Source: CAYZAK01 sp964476445 (lineage in GTDB: Bacteria; CG03; SLGR01; JAGXOG01). From it: a DNA stretch of 50,040 nt. The translations under genes were made by a program, and so were the position numbers. The stretch lies in assembly GCA_964476445.1 (NCBI GenBank), contig CAYZAK010000010.1, positions 1 to 50,040 of the forward strand, in the 5' to 3' direction. The notes below the pieces were generated by a model, which saw only the letters and a list, made by a program, of their open reading frames with translations, was not told where the DNA came from and searched no databases. Below are positions 41,870-50,040 of the stretch, piece by piece; position 1 is the stretch's first letter, and the number at the start of each line of letters is the position of its first letter.

Positions 41870-42791
41870 TAAAAAAGTGGGAATTTTAACCGGGGGTGAG
41901 TCCGCAGAATACAAAGTAGCAATTTCTACATCAAAAGCAGTAGAGGAAGCAGTAAAAAAATTAGATATAGACTATGAAATTATTCAAGCTGAATACGGCA
42001 GAAATAATTTCATTTCCAAATTGCTGGAAAAAAATATTGAAGTTGTTTTTATTGCCATGCATGGCGGCATGGGAGAGTCAGGTGCCGTTCAGGGGGTGTT
42101 GGATGTAGTTGGAATTCCGTATGCCGGGAGTGGAGTCTGTTCATCGGCAATATGTATGGATAAAGATGTAAGTAAGCATATATACCGTGATAATGGAATA
42201 TTGACTCCCGACTGGGAAATAGTAGAGAATTATGATGATCTACAGTTAAATTTACCGGTAGTTATAAAACCCGTTTTGGGAGGTTCAACCATAGGAACCA
42301 CCATAGTAAAAAAAGAAAACAAAGTTAAAAGCGCTCTTAAATCCGCCCGCAAGTCGGTGAAAAAGGCCAGGTACCGGGTTCACCAGAAAATAATGGCCGA
42401 AAAATATATTCCCGGTAAAGAAATAACAGTTGGAATTTTAAATGGTATGGCACTGCCTGTACTGGAGATAGCCTCGGAGACAGAATTCTACGATTACAAG
42501 GCAAAATATCAGCCGGGAATGTCCCGGCATTATCCTTTAGAGAGTGTAGAGAAAGAACTTTATAAAAATATTCAAAAAACGGCAGAAGAGGCATTTAAAC
42601 TCTGTGACTGTCAGGGTTTAGGAAGAGTTGATTTTCGGTTGAACGGGAAAAATTATTATATTTTGGAGATAAATACTATACCGGGTATGACTGAAACAAG
42701 TTTGTTGCCTGAGGCGGCCGAGCTGACCGGCATTGATTTTAATACCTTAATTTTAAGAATTTTGGAAGGTATTGAAAATAAGTACAGTTGA
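41856..42791 (+). CDS. ddl: D-alanine--D-alanine ligase
   Basis: ATP-grasp enzyme that makes the dipeptide used by MurF. The 311-aa protein has VGILTGGESAEYKVAIST, FIAMHGGMGESGAVQGVLD, GIPYAGSGVCSSAICMDK, PVVIKPVLGGSTIGTT, EKYIPGKEITVGIL, the omega-loop tyrosine/lysine in FYDYKAKYQPGMSRHYP, and the metal-binding GRVDFRLNGKNYYILEINT with PGMTETSLLPEAA. The YKAKY loop is the form of D-Ala-D-Ala ligases, not D-Ala-D-Lac ligases. It starts inside murB; ftsQ follows after about 30 bases. Confidence 0.95.
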   Translation: MENYNKKVGILTGGESAEYKVAISTSKAVEEAVKKLDIDYEIIQAEYGRNNFISKLLEKNIEVVFIAMHGGMGESGAVQGVLDVVGIPYAGSGVCSSAICMDKDVSKHIYRDNGILTPDWEIVENYDDLQLNLPVVIKPVLGGSTIGTTIVKKENKVKSALKSARKSVKKARYRVHQKIMAEKYIPGKEITVGILNGMALPVLEIASETEFYDYKAKYQPGMSRHYPLESVEKELYKNIQKTAEEAFKLCDCQGLGRVDFRLNGKNYYILEINTIPGMTETSLLPEAAELTGIDFNTLILRILEGIENKYS

Positions 42792-42823
42792 ATGTTTTGT
42801 GTTCAACCGGGAGATAAATTGAT

Positions 42824-43561
42824 TTGTTCATAAAAACAAAAAAACTTTATATATGGGTATTTACTTTTATGGCTGTTTCTGTTGTCGGAAAAGTAAGCTG
42901 GAATTTTTTAACCAATATAGACCGTCTGGAATTAAAAGAAAACTCAATAAAAATTACCGGTAACAATATGATTTCGGACAATAAAATTATAGGGAAGCTG
43001 AATAATTATTACCATAAAAATCTCTTGAAATTGAATACCAAAGAAATAGAAAACAAGATAGAAAAATTTCAGAGAATAAGCCAGACCAAAGTGATCAGAG
43101 ATTTTCCGGACGGTTTGATAGTCCAGGTACAAGAAGTTGCCCCCGTTGGGTATATGATGAAATCCTCCGGACGTCACGTGGTTACAAGAGAAGGAGAAAT
43201 ATTCCCGGGCATAGAAGGGCCGCCCCTTAAATTTAAGGTTAGTGAAAAGGAAAAAATCATCAAAATCTCTAAATTACTGGACTCAATCATTGAGGTGAAC
43301 CGGGACTTTCATAACAATATAAAGGCTATTGATTTAAATTATAAAGAAGATGTGGAAATATATTTAAGAAGGGGGGTCCGGATCATCTGGCCTTCTTTAC
43401 CGGATTTAAAGGAGGAAAGTATAAGAAAAAATATTTATTTGGTTCATAAAACAGAAGAGCAATATGAGCTGACAAACAATAGAAATGTAGAAAATATAGA
43501 TATGAGGTACATAAAGACCGATATGAACAATAAAATAGACGGAGCTATAATAGTAAAATGA
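42824..43561 (+). CDS. ftsQ: cell division protein FtsQ
   Basis: Bitopic divisome protein that links early and late division proteins. The 245-aa product has a short cytoplasmic end, one membrane helix (about 7-24), a POTRA domain (about 35-105) with SIKITGNNMISDNKI and RISQTKVIRDFPDGLIVQVQE, then the FtsQ-type beta domain with VTREGEIFPG. FtsQ proteins are poorly conserved, but domain order and position between ddl and ftsA are decisive. The start is TTG at 42824 with GGGAG 10 bases upstream. The stop overlaps the ftsA start (ATGA). Confidence 0.9.
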   Translation: MFIKTKKLYIWVFTFMAVSVVGKVSWNFLTNIDRLELKENSIKITGNNMISDNKIIGKLNNYYHKNLLKLNTKEIENKIEKFQRISQTKVIRDFPDGLIVQVQEVAPVGYMMKSSGRHVVTREGEIFPGIEGPPLKFKVSEKEKIIKISKLLDSIIEVNRDFHNNIKAIDLNYKEDVEIYLRRGVRIIWPSLPDLKEESIRKNIYLVHKTEEQYELTNNRNVENIDMRYIKTDMNNKIDGAIIVK

Positions 43562-44793
43562 GAGAAAAAATAATATGTGGATTGGATATAGGATCCAGTA
43601 AAGTATGTGCGGTTATAGCCGGTTATGAATCACAGGACAGTAAAATTGAAATTCTGGGGGTAGGAGAAGAAAGCTGTTCGGGACTAAAATATGGGGTGGT
43701 GGTTAATATCGACAATACCTACCGGGCTATTTCTAAAGCAGTGGAGGCTGCTGAAAAGGAAGCCGATACCAAGGTCAAGGATGTAGTGGCAAACTTAAAT
43801 GGCTCCCACATCTCAGGCCATATGCATCAGGGCGCGACCAAAATACCCCGTTCTGAAAGAGAAATCACTCAGGAAGATGTGGAGCGGGTAATCAGTTCAG
43901 CCCGGACAACAGTTCCATTATCTTCGGATATGCATATAATACATGCAATACCACTGGATTTTATAGTTGACAAACAGGGGGGGGTGGAAAACCCCATAGG
44001 TATGGAGGGAAACCATCTGGAAGTAAAAGTTATGCTTATTACCGGCTCTACGGCTTCAAAAAATAACCTGGAAAAATGTATAACTAAAGCGGGTTTGGGG
44101 ATCAGGGAAACCGTTTCTACAGTTTTAGCGCCGACTGAAATTGTAGTGGCAAAAGAAGAAAAAGATCTTGGCAGCATACTAGTTGACATAGGGGCCCAAA
44201 CAACAAACATAGCATTATTTGTAGAGGGGGCATTAAACCATATAGGGGAGCTTGATATTGGATCGGATTTTATTACCCGTGATTTGGCCCACGGATTAAA
44301 GACATCTTTTAGCGAGGCCAAGCGTATAAAGGAGAGTGTGGGAAGCGTTTTGGGGGAAGAAATGCCGGATAAAAGAATTGAATATCTGGGGGTAGATGGT
44401 CAGACTAAAAAAACAGCCTCTCTAAAAACAATAAATAAAATTATAGAACCGAGAGTTGAAGATATAATAGATTATATTCACCAGGAATTAACCGAAACCG
44501 GAAAACAGTATATGGTACCCGGAGGTATAATCCTTTCCGGCGGCGGAGCTCAGTTAAAAGGTGTTGATAAAGCTATTGAACAAAAATTAGAAAATTTTCC
44601 GGTTAGGAGGGGGCGCCCCCGGAATATAAAAGGTAAAGTTGAAAAAGTAAATGCGCCTAAATACGCAACCGCTGTGGGGCTAATAAAATATGTTTTAAAA
44701 TCAGATAATCTACACGGTTATGCAAATACAGCTTTTTCGGGGACCGAAGGCTTCTGGCAAAAGATTATAGACTGGCTGGAAGAACTTTTTTAA
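43558..44793 (+). CDS. ftsA: cell division protein FtsA
   Basis: Actin-like protein that anchors FtsZ filaments to the membrane. The 411-aa protein has CGLDIGSSKVCAVIAGYE (phosphate loop 1), SSDMHIIHAIPLDFIVD in the FtsA-specific SHS2 domain, VDIGAQTTNIALFVEG (phosphate loop 2), GGIILSGGGAQLKGVDKAIE (adenosine motif), and an amphipathic C-terminal end, EGFWQKIIDWLEELF, the membrane-targeting helix. A run of eight G bases (43977-43984) lies in the coding sequence. It is followed by ftsZ after 17 bases. Confidence 0.95.
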   Translation: MREKIICGLDIGSSKVCAVIAGYESQDSKIEILGVGEESCSGLKYGVVVNIDNTYRAISKAVEAAEKEADTKVKDVVANLNGSHISGHMHQGATKIPRSEREITQEDVERVISSARTTVPLSSDMHIIHAIPLDFIVDKQGGVENPIGMEGNHLEVKVMLITGSTASKNNLEKCITKAGLGIRETVSTVLAPTEIVVAKEEKDLGSILVDIGAQTTNIALFVEGALNHIGELDIGSDFITRDLAHGLKTSFSEAKRIKESVGSVLGEEMPDKRIEYLGVDGQTKKTASLKTINKIIEPRVEDIIDYIHQELTETGKQYMVPGGIILSGGGAQLKGVDKAIEQKLENFPVRRGRPRNIKGKVEKVNAPKYATAVGLIKYVLKSDNLHGYANTAFSGTEGFWQKIIDWLEELF

Positions 44794-44810
44794 ACCAGGA
44801 GGTATAAAAA

Positions 44811-45887
44811 ATGATGCAGTTAATTGAAGATGACGAACCCAGAGGAAATGCAAATATAACAGTAATAGGAGTCGGCGGCGGTGGTGGAAACGCCGTAAAT
44901 CGTATGATTGAAGCGGGGATAAAAGGAATAGATTTTATTGCCGCCAATACCGATGCCCAGGCTTTAAAAGATTCCGCCGCCGGAAAACGTATCCAGCTCG
45001 GTGAAAATCTCACCAAGGGGTTAGGGGCCGGAGGGGATCCGGAAATCGGAGAAAAGGCGGCCAAAGAAGACGAAGATACTATAAGAGATGATCTTACAGG
45101 GGCGGATATGGTATTTGTAACCGCGGGTTTTGGGGGAGGCACCGGCACCGGGGGGGGGCCGGTAATTGCTGGGATAGCCAAAGAAGAAGGCGCTCTTACC
45201 GTGGGAGTAGTAACCAAGCCCTTTATGTTTGAGGGTAAGAAACGCCATGCCCGGGCTACGGAAGGAATATCAAAATTGAGAAAAAATGTTGACACTCTTT
45301 TAGTTATTCCCAACCAGAAGCTGTACGATGTCATAGAAAGAGATACTCCCGCGCTTGACGCTTACAAAGTTGCCGATGACGTATTAAGCCAGGCAGTTCA
45401 GAGTATTTCCGATGTCATTACCACAAAAGGGTTAATAAATGTGGATTTCGCCGATATTAAAAGCGTAATGAAAGAATCCGGAGATGCTATAATGGGCCTG
45501 GGATTTGGCAAAGGTGATGACCGGGCTGTTGAGGCGGCCAAAAACGCTATGAATTCACCGCTTTTAGAAGATGTTTCCATTGAGGGAGCAGAAGGTTTGC
45601 TGGTCAATGTTACCGGAAACAAAGAATTGAAAATGTTTGAGATTAATGATGCCATGGCTCTTATACATAAAGAAGTTTCTGCTGAAGCGGATGTCTTTTT
45701 CGGAAATACTATTGACGACAGTCTCACTGATAAACTTAAGATAACCGTAATTGCTACCGGTTGTCAGAAGAGAAAAGGAACCAAAAGGCCACCCAGAACT
45801 TTGGATTCCGGGAGTAATAAAAAAACTCCGGGAAAGAAAAATATTAAATTTCCGTCTTATTTACGGAAAAAAACTAAAAAAGATTGA
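44811..45887 (+). CDS. ftsZ: cell division GTPase FtsZ
   Basis: Tubulin-like GTPase that forms the division ring. The 358-aa protein has VIGVGGGGGNAVNRMIEAG, AANTDAQAL, the tubulin signature GGGTGTGGGPV, RDTPALDAYKVADDVL-type T7-loop region with INVDFADIKSVM, and a basic linker ending in the conserved C-terminal peptide KFPSYLRKK, which binds FtsA. The linker is short (about 25 residues). The signature is written with nine consecutive G bases (45150-45158). AGGAGG stands 8 bases before the ATG. The next 105 bases hold only imperfect, AT-rich inverted repeats and no convincing terminator. Confidence 0.97.
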   Translation: MMQLIEDDEPRGNANITVIGVGGGGGNAVNRMIEAGIKGIDFIAANTDAQALKDSAAGKRIQLGENLTKGLGAGGDPEIGEKAAKEDEDTIRDDLTGADMVFVTAGFGGGTGTGGGPVIAGIAKEEGALTVGVVTKPFMFEGKKRHARATEGISKLRKNVDTLLVIPNQKLYDVIERDTPALDAYKVADDVLSQAVQSISDVITTKGLINVDFADIKSVMKESGDAIMGLGFGKGDDRAVEAAKNAMNSPLLEDVSIEGAEGLLVNVTGNKELKMFEINDAMALIHKEVSAEADVFFGNTIDDSLTDKLKITVIATGCQKRKGTKRPPRTLDSGSNKKTPGKKNIKFPSYLRKKTKKD

Positions 45888-45992
45888 CCGTACTGAAAAA
45901 GTATACTGGGGAATGCTTTCATTTATTTTCCAGCTATTTTAACATAGTTTTTGGAAAATATAAATTTAATCAGAAGGCATAACGGAGGAAAA

Positions 45993-47090
45993 ATGTCTGA
46001 ATTAACACAGCTAAGAAAGTATTTAAAGACCATGGGTAAAGTAGGGGCTTCGGATTTGCATTTAAGGGTGGGTAGCAAACCTATTTTTAGAATTGACGGG
46101 GCTTTAAAACAGGGTAAAGGTTTTAAAAAATTAAATTCCGAAGATACTCTTGAGATAGCTCAGGTCATGTTTAACAAAGAAACCGAAGCTGAATTTGAAA
46201 AGAAAAACGAAGTCGATCTTTCCTACAGTGCCCAGGGATTGGCCAGGTACCGGGTAAATATTTTTCAGCAGCGTGGTGAGATTAATATTGCTCTGCGTCT
46301 TGTTCCCTCCCAGGTTGAAACAATAGAGGAATTAAATCTTCCCGCAAGTTTAAAGAAGATAGCTTCTCAGACCCGGGGCATGGTTTTGGTTACCGGTACC
46401 ACCGGCAGTGGTAAATCAACTACTTTATCGTCAATGATTGATCATATAAACCGGAATTTCTCCAGACATATAATTACTCTGGAAGATCCCATAGAGTACC
46501 TGCATAAAGATATAAAAAGTATAATTTCCCAGCGTGAACTGGGAATAGATACATATTCGTATCCCGGGGCTTTAAAAAATATTGTCCGCCAGGATCCTGA
46601 TGTTATTCTTATAGGAGAAATGAGAGATACATCTACCATGAAGGCGGCTTTGCGGGCCGCGCAGATGGGACATCTGGTGCTTTCTACCGTCCATACCATT
46701 GACGCTATGCAGACTGTATCTAGAATAGTGGATATTTTTCCTCCCCATCAGCAGAGTCAGGTAAGAATGCAACTTGCTGATTCCCTTTCAGCGGTAATTT
46801 CTCAGAGATTGTTGCCCCGGAAAAATCATAAAGGGATGGTTCCAGCCGTTGAGGTACTTGTGGTAACGGGATTAATACGGAGTCTGATAGAAGAACAGAA
46901 ATTTTCCAAGATAACAGAACATATGTCCAAGGGGGACTATTATGGGATGCAGACCTTTAACCAGGCTTTGGAAAAACTCTACCGAGATGATAAAATAACT
47001 CTGGATACTGCAAAACAGGCGGCCACCAATCCAGAAGATCTTATGTTAAAAATAAGAGGGATAAAATCGGACAGCGGAGCGACAGAATAG
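45993..47090 (+). CDS. pilT: type IV pilus retraction ATPase PilT
   Basis: Hexameric ATPase that depolymerises type IV pili in twitching motility. The 365-aa protein has the N-terminal GASDLHLRVGSKPIFRIDG, Walker A GTTGSGKSTT, the Asp box ITLEDPIEYLH, Walker B VILIGEMRDTSTMKAALRAAQ with the His box GHLVLSTVHT, and the PilT-type AIRNLIRE region seen as VTGLIRSLIEEQK. ATG 45993 is chosen because CGGAGG lies 6 bases upstream and the protein then starts MSELTQLRKYLK; the frame open upstream to 45951 has no such support. No other pilus gene is in the window, so the rest of the system must lie elsewhere. Confidence 0.93.
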   Translation: MSELTQLRKYLKTMGKVGASDLHLRVGSKPIFRIDGALKQGKGFKKLNSEDTLEIAQVMFNKETEAEFEKKNEVDLSYSAQGLARYRVNIFQQRGEINIALRLVPSQVETIEELNLPASLKKIASQTRGMVLVTGTTGSGKSTTLSSMIDHINRNFSRHIITLEDPIEYLHKDIKSIISQRELGIDTYSYPGALKNIVRQDPDVILIGEMRDTSTMKAALRAAQMGHLVLSTVHTIDAMQTVSRIVDIFPPHQQSQVRMQLADSLSAVISQRLLPRKNHKGMVPAVEVLVVTGLIRSLIEEQKFSKITEHMSKGDYYGMQTFNQALEKLYRDDKITLDTAKQAATNPEDLMLKIRGIKSDSGATE

Positions 47091-47108
47091 TATAAGGCTA
47101 TATAGCAA

Positions 47109-47831
47109 TTGAAATATTTTAAACCCTCATTGAATTCCAATTATTTACAGTCAGGCGGCAGTAAAGAAACAGTTCGGATTGGATTAACGGATCAAGGAGA
47201 TAAAGATTGTAAAGATAACAAAACTGCTTTTAAATTGATGAACGGGATGTTACCCCGGAGCCAGAAAATTTTGATGGAACAGGTACACGGCTCAGCAATA
47301 AAAAAAATAGATATAAAAAAAGAGGTCTCCAGTCAATTCTGTTGTCCGAAAGCAGACGGGGTGTATATAAAAAACACCCTAAAAAACAGGGGGTTGATCT
47401 TGGGGGTGAGACTGGCGGATTGTATGGCTGTATTTGTTTTAAAAAACGGTCAACTTAAAGGAGCTTTTCATGCCGGCTGGAGGGGGGTAGTTAAAAACAT
47501 AGCCGGTAAATTCAGCAATATTTTTACCCCCTCAGATCGTAATCTACTGGAATTTTTTGTTTCCCCCCACATATGTGAAAATTGTTTTGTTGTGTCTAAA
47601 GAAATATATCAGCAGTTTCCCGATCAGGCCGGCTGCGGCATGATTTCTAAAGATAAAGGCAAAATCAGCCTGTATAAAGGTTTAAGACAACAGTTAATTT
47701 GCACCGGGGTCAAAAAAGAGAATATAAATTTTATGATAAATGATAATTACTGTACATTAGAAAATTCTAAATTCCATTCCCACAGACGGGGAGATAGGGA
47801 ACGGATGCTGGCATTTGCAATTCAACCTTAA
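47109..47831 (+). CDS. pgeF: peptidoglycan editing factor PgeF / YfiH-type Cu oxidase-fold protein
   Basis: Member of the YfiH/PgeF (formerly 'laccase-like', DUF152) family; characterised members remove wrongly incorporated L-Ser from UDP-MurNAc-L-Ser or act on adenosine and methylthioadenosine. The 240-aa protein has MEQVHGSAI, ADGVYI, VRLADCMAVFV (Cys), FHAGWRGVVKNIAG (His) and CENCFVVSKEI, with FHSHRRGDRERML near the end. These supply the Cys-His-His metal site. The TTG start at 47109 lies 18 bases after pilT. Frequent linkage to the dcw region supports the cell-wall role. Confidence 0.88.
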   Translation: MKYFKPSLNSNYLQSGGSKETVRIGLTDQGDKDCKDNKTAFKLMNGMLPRSQKILMEQVHGSAIKKIDIKKEVSSQFCCPKADGVYIKNTLKNRGLILGVRLADCMAVFVLKNGQLKGAFHAGWRGVVKNIAGKFSNIFTPSDRNLLEFFVSPHICENCFVVSKEIYQQFPDQAGCGMISKDKGKISLYKGLRQQLICTGVKKENINFMINDNYCTLENSKFHSHRRGDRERMLAFAIQP

Positions 47832-47854
47832 ATAGTTAAAATCTACAAATACGT

Positions 47855-48712
47855 ATGGATACAATAAAGGTAACAGTAATAGGGTGCGGCAATATGGGAG
47901 AGGCATTGATCCGGGCTCTTTCTTTTAAAAAACAATTCTCTTTAAAAGGGGTTGAAAAAGATAGCCGTCGAAGAAAAGAATTATCCGAAGATTATAATTT
48001 TCCGGTTTATAAAACTATTAATCCCAAAAGCGTGTCAGATACGGATATTTTTATAATAGCGGTAAAACCGCAAACTATTGTCCCCCCTCTTAAAGAGTTA
48101 AAAAAATTGGTTGCACATCCTTTAAATAAAGGACATGCTTATAAGGTTGTAAGTATTGCCGCCGGTATAAAAATAGAGTTTATCCGGGAAATATTAGGCA
48201 AAAAAAGTAATAGTAGTTATTCTTTAATCAGGGTAATGCCCAACACTCCAGCTCTTGTTGGGAAGGGGTTTTCAGCTTTATCCTGCGGTCCAAAAGTCAG
48301 CAATAAATCTTTAGAAAATGTTGTAAATATATTTAACTGCCTGGGTAGAACCGCAATTATTGATGAGAATTTAATGGATACAGTTACTGCAGTTTCCGGG
48401 TCGGGGCCGGCTTACTTTTTTCTCATGGCTCAACTTTTAGAGGAGTTTGCGGTAGAAAATGGGATGGATAGAGAGAACGCCCGGACTATGGCCGCTCAAA
48501 CTGCCATCGGGTCCGGAAAATTAATGACAGTTAGTGATAAAAGTTTAGAGCAGCTTCGTAATGATGTCACTTCTCCGGGGGGTACAACAGAAGCGGCGTT
48601 AAAATTTTTAGAAAGTAAAAATTACGATAAAATTTTTAAAAATGGGGTAAAAAGGGCCCGGGAGCGGTCAATTGAACTTTCCAGTCGGTCAGAAGAGAAA
48701 AAAGAAGATTAA
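47855..48712 (+). CDS. proC: pyrroline-5-carboxylate reductase
   Basis: Last step of proline synthesis, NAD(P)H-dependent. The 285-aa protein begins with the Rossmann motif VTVIGCGNMGEALIRAL, then IIAVKPQTI, VVSIAAGIKIEFI, RVMPNTPALVGKG, AVSGSGPAYFFLM and LRNDVTSPGGTTEAAL; the last two are family signatures. ProC next to YggT-like and pgeF genes after ftsZ is a common order in bacteria. The ATG lies 23 bases after pgeF. Stop and next start are separated by two bases. Confidence 0.94.
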   Translation: MDTIKVTVIGCGNMGEALIRALSFKKQFSLKGVEKDSRRRKELSEDYNFPVYKTINPKSVSDTDIFIIAVKPQTIVPPLKELKKLVAHPLNKGHAYKVVSIAAGIKIEFIREILGKKSNSSYSLIRVMPNTPALVGKGFSALSCGPKVSNKSLENVVNIFNCLGRTAIIDENLMDTVTAVSGSGPAYFFLMAQLLEEFAVENGMDRENARTMAAQTAIGSGKLMTVSDKSLEQLRNDVTSPGGTTEAALKFLESKNYDKIFKNGVKRARERSIELSSRSEEKKED

Positions 48713-48714
48713 TC

Positions 48715-48975
48715 ATGGTTGTACTTGCAGGGTACTTGATAAATAGTATTTTACTTTTTGGGGTGCTGACCCTTACCGTAAGATTTTATATAGATACCCG
48801 GCTCAATGACCCCGGTCAGTTACCCGGCGGATATGTGATAGTGAGAATTTCGGAAGCAATTTTGAAAAAAATAGAACAGGTAGTAAGGTTTAAAGACCGC
48901 CAAAGATTATTGACGATTTCCATATTAACCGGTATTATGCTGTTTGGATTAATTAAAAACTTGATAATAAAGTAA
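48715..48975 (+). CDS. small membrane protein, possibly YggT-like
   Basis: An 86-aa protein with two membrane helices (about 3-25 and 66-84) separated by a basic, polar loop (about 28-63, IDTRLNDPGQLPGGYVIV). Position directly after proC and size fit YggT, but the family signature around the second helix is not clear, so this is only a suggestion. The ATG at 48715 lies two bases after the proC stop. No function can be read. Confidence 0.6.
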   Translation: MVVLAGYLINSILLFGVLTLTVRFYIDTRLNDPGQLPGGYVIVRISEAILKKIEQVVRFKDRQRLLTISILTGIMLFGLIKNLIIK

Positions 48976-48984
48976 ATTTTAAAG

Positions 48985-50037
48985 ATGAAAGAAGTAATTG
49001 AATTTAAAGATGACAGTCTGTATTTATTAAACCAGAGAACACTCCCCCGGAGTGAAGAAACTGTAAAAATAGACCACTATAAAATGGTCGCCGGGGCAAT
49101 AAAAAATATGACCGTCAGGGGGGCTCCGGCCATAGGAATAACGGCCGCTTACGGTTACTGTTTGGGAGTCAAAGAGTTTTTAAGGAAAAATACAGAAAAA
49201 AACTGTAAAAACAGTACACCAGAATTTTTAAAAAATGTTAAATCCCTGCTTTTAAACAGCCGCCCCACCGCGGTTAATTTAAAATGGGCGGTTAACAGAA
49301 TGGAGCAGAAGTATCGGGAATTAAGACTGGAAGATGCTGATAAAATTTATTTTGAAATTGTAAAAGAAGCGCATAAAATAAAAGAAACTGAAATTGAAGC
49401 CAATATTGCCATTGGAGAATACGGAGCCGATATTTTAGAAAAACTTTCCTCAAAAAAAGAAAAAGGGTTAAATTTACTGACCCATTGTAATGCCGGGGCT
49501 CTGGCAACCGGCGGTTGGGGAACAGCTTTGGGAGTGGTAAGATCGGCCCAAAAACGGAAATTGATAAATAAAGTTTTTGTCGATGAGACCCGGCCCCGTC
49601 TTCAGGGTGCGAAATTAACCTGCTATGAACTTGAAAAAGAAAATATACCCTACCGTCTGATTGTAGACAGTATGGCCGGATTTTTAATGAAAAGGGGCCG
49701 GATCGATGCCGTAGTAGTGGGGGCGGACAGAATTGCGGCCAGCGGAGATGTGGCAAATAAGATTGGCACTTATACCTGCGCTATTTTAGCATACCGGCAC
49801 AAAGTTCCTTTTTATGTCGCCGCTCCTATATCTACGTTTGATTTTGAAACGGAGAGCGGCTCGGATATTGAAATAGAGCGGAGAAGTTCCAAAGAAGTGC
49901 TATTTATAAATGGGAGGGGCATAGCCCCGGTTAATACAGAAGCTGAAAACTATGCTTTTGATGTTACGGACAATAATTTAGTAGAATTTTATATAACTGA
50001 AAAAGGAGTAATAAATCAGATCTATGAACTACGCTAA
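48985..50037 (+). CDS. mtnA: S-methyl-5-thioribose-1-phosphate isomerase
   Basis: Methionine-salvage enzyme converting methylthioribose-1-phosphate to methylthioribulose-1-phosphate. The 350-aa protein shows MTVRGAPAIGITAAYGY, RPTAVNLKWAVNRM, THCNAGALATGGWGTALGV (catalytic Cys), VFVDETRPRLQGAKLT and VVVGADRIAASGDVANKIGTY (catalytic Asp), then AAPISTFD. These match MtnA better than eIF2B subunits or ribose-1,5-bisphosphate isomerase. No other salvage gene is in the window. Its stop is 3 bases from the window end, so what follows cannot be seen. Confidence 0.93.
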   Translation: MKEVIEFKDDSLYLLNQRTLPRSEETVKIDHYKMVAGAIKNMTVRGAPAIGITAAYGYCLGVKEFLRKNTEKNCKNSTPEFLKNVKSLLLNSRPTAVNLKWAVNRMEQKYRELRLEDADKIYFEIVKEAHKIKETEIEANIAIGEYGADILEKLSSKKEKGLNLLTHCNAGALATGGWGTALGVVRSAQKRKLINKVFVDETRPRLQGAKLTCYELEKENIPYRLIVDSMAGFLMKRGRIDAVVVGADRIAASGDVANKIGTYTCAILAYRHKVPFYVAAPISTFDFETESGSDIEIERRSSKEVLFINGRGIAPVNTEAENYAFDVTDNNLVEFYITEKGVINQIYELR

Positions 50038-50040
50038 AAC

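Noticed and set aside
44765..45334. Minus-strand open frame of 189 codons opposite ftsZ
   Set aside because: It is the antisense shadow of the strongly coding ftsZ, with low-complexity Pro/Ser content; the same applies to the 150-codon frame opposite ftsA.
45888..45992. Terminator between ftsZ and pilT
   Set aside because: Only imperfect inverted repeats with G-T pairs and no following T run were found.

Overview
The window is one contiguous, gene-dense, AT-rich bacterial chromosome segment. By eye, GC is in the mid-30s, with frequent GGG glycine codons and ATGA overlaps. It suggests a diderm (Gram-negative-type) bacterium from a poorly sampled lineage. The evidence is a Skp/OmpH periplasmic chaperone, lipoproteins, two predicted outer-membrane beta-barrels, an MltD-like lytic transglycosylase, and a MurE with the DNPR motif of meso-diaminopimelate-adding enzymes. 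I cannot assign a phylum from the sequence alone. No insertion sequence, prophage or CRISPR array is visible, and no gene-free stretch exceeds about 220 bases.

Layout. 0.2-8.1 kb (+): a CaCA-family antiporter, PurC-like and TatD-like enzymes, then a run of an Fe-S PD-(D/E)XK nuclease, a PIN-PhoH ATPase and an acyl-CoA synthetase that overlap or abut, followed by an aminotransferase. 8.1-13.0 kb (-): a four-gene envelope cassette made of a FecR-domain protein, two beta-barrel proteins, and a second protein repeating the FecR protein's C-terminal domain. It is the least explained part of the window. 13.2-19.3 kb: minimal zincin, BrkB/YihY membrane protein, a frameshifted skp, a coiled-coil lipoprotein, dCTP deaminase (-), MscS channel, a DUF3006-like protein and an MltD-like lipoprotein whose start codon appears non-canonical. 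19.3-24.9 kb: an AddB/AddA-like helicase-nuclease pair in which both subunits carry a C-terminal nuclease domain with an Fe-S cysteine signature. 25.0-28.4 kb: REC-REC-PAS regulator, two tRNAs, a coiled-coil zinc-ribbon protein, RNase HI, a very compact RNase P RNA and a HAMP membrane protein.

28.5-45.9 kb is a complete dcw cluster in the classical order: mraZ-rsmH-ftsL-ftsI-murE-murF-mraY-murD-ftsW-murG-murC-murB-ddl-ftsQ-ftsA-ftsZ. It is led by a sigma70-type promoter and by three TGGNG repeats at exact 10-bp spacing that look like a MraZ autoregulatory box. It is followed by pilT, pgeF, proC, a YggT-like membrane protein and mtnA. The cluster makes peptidoglycan precursors from UDP-MurNAc-tripeptide to lipid II, makes the D-Ala-D-Ala dipeptide, and assembles the septal machinery.

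The most unusual signals are the FecR/beta-barrel cassette with a duplicated unknown domain, the Fe-S nuclease/PIN-PhoH pair, the doubly Fe-S AddAB-like pair, the minimal RNase P RNA, the skp frameshift, the hidden lipoprotein signal of the transglycosylase, and the MraZ box.
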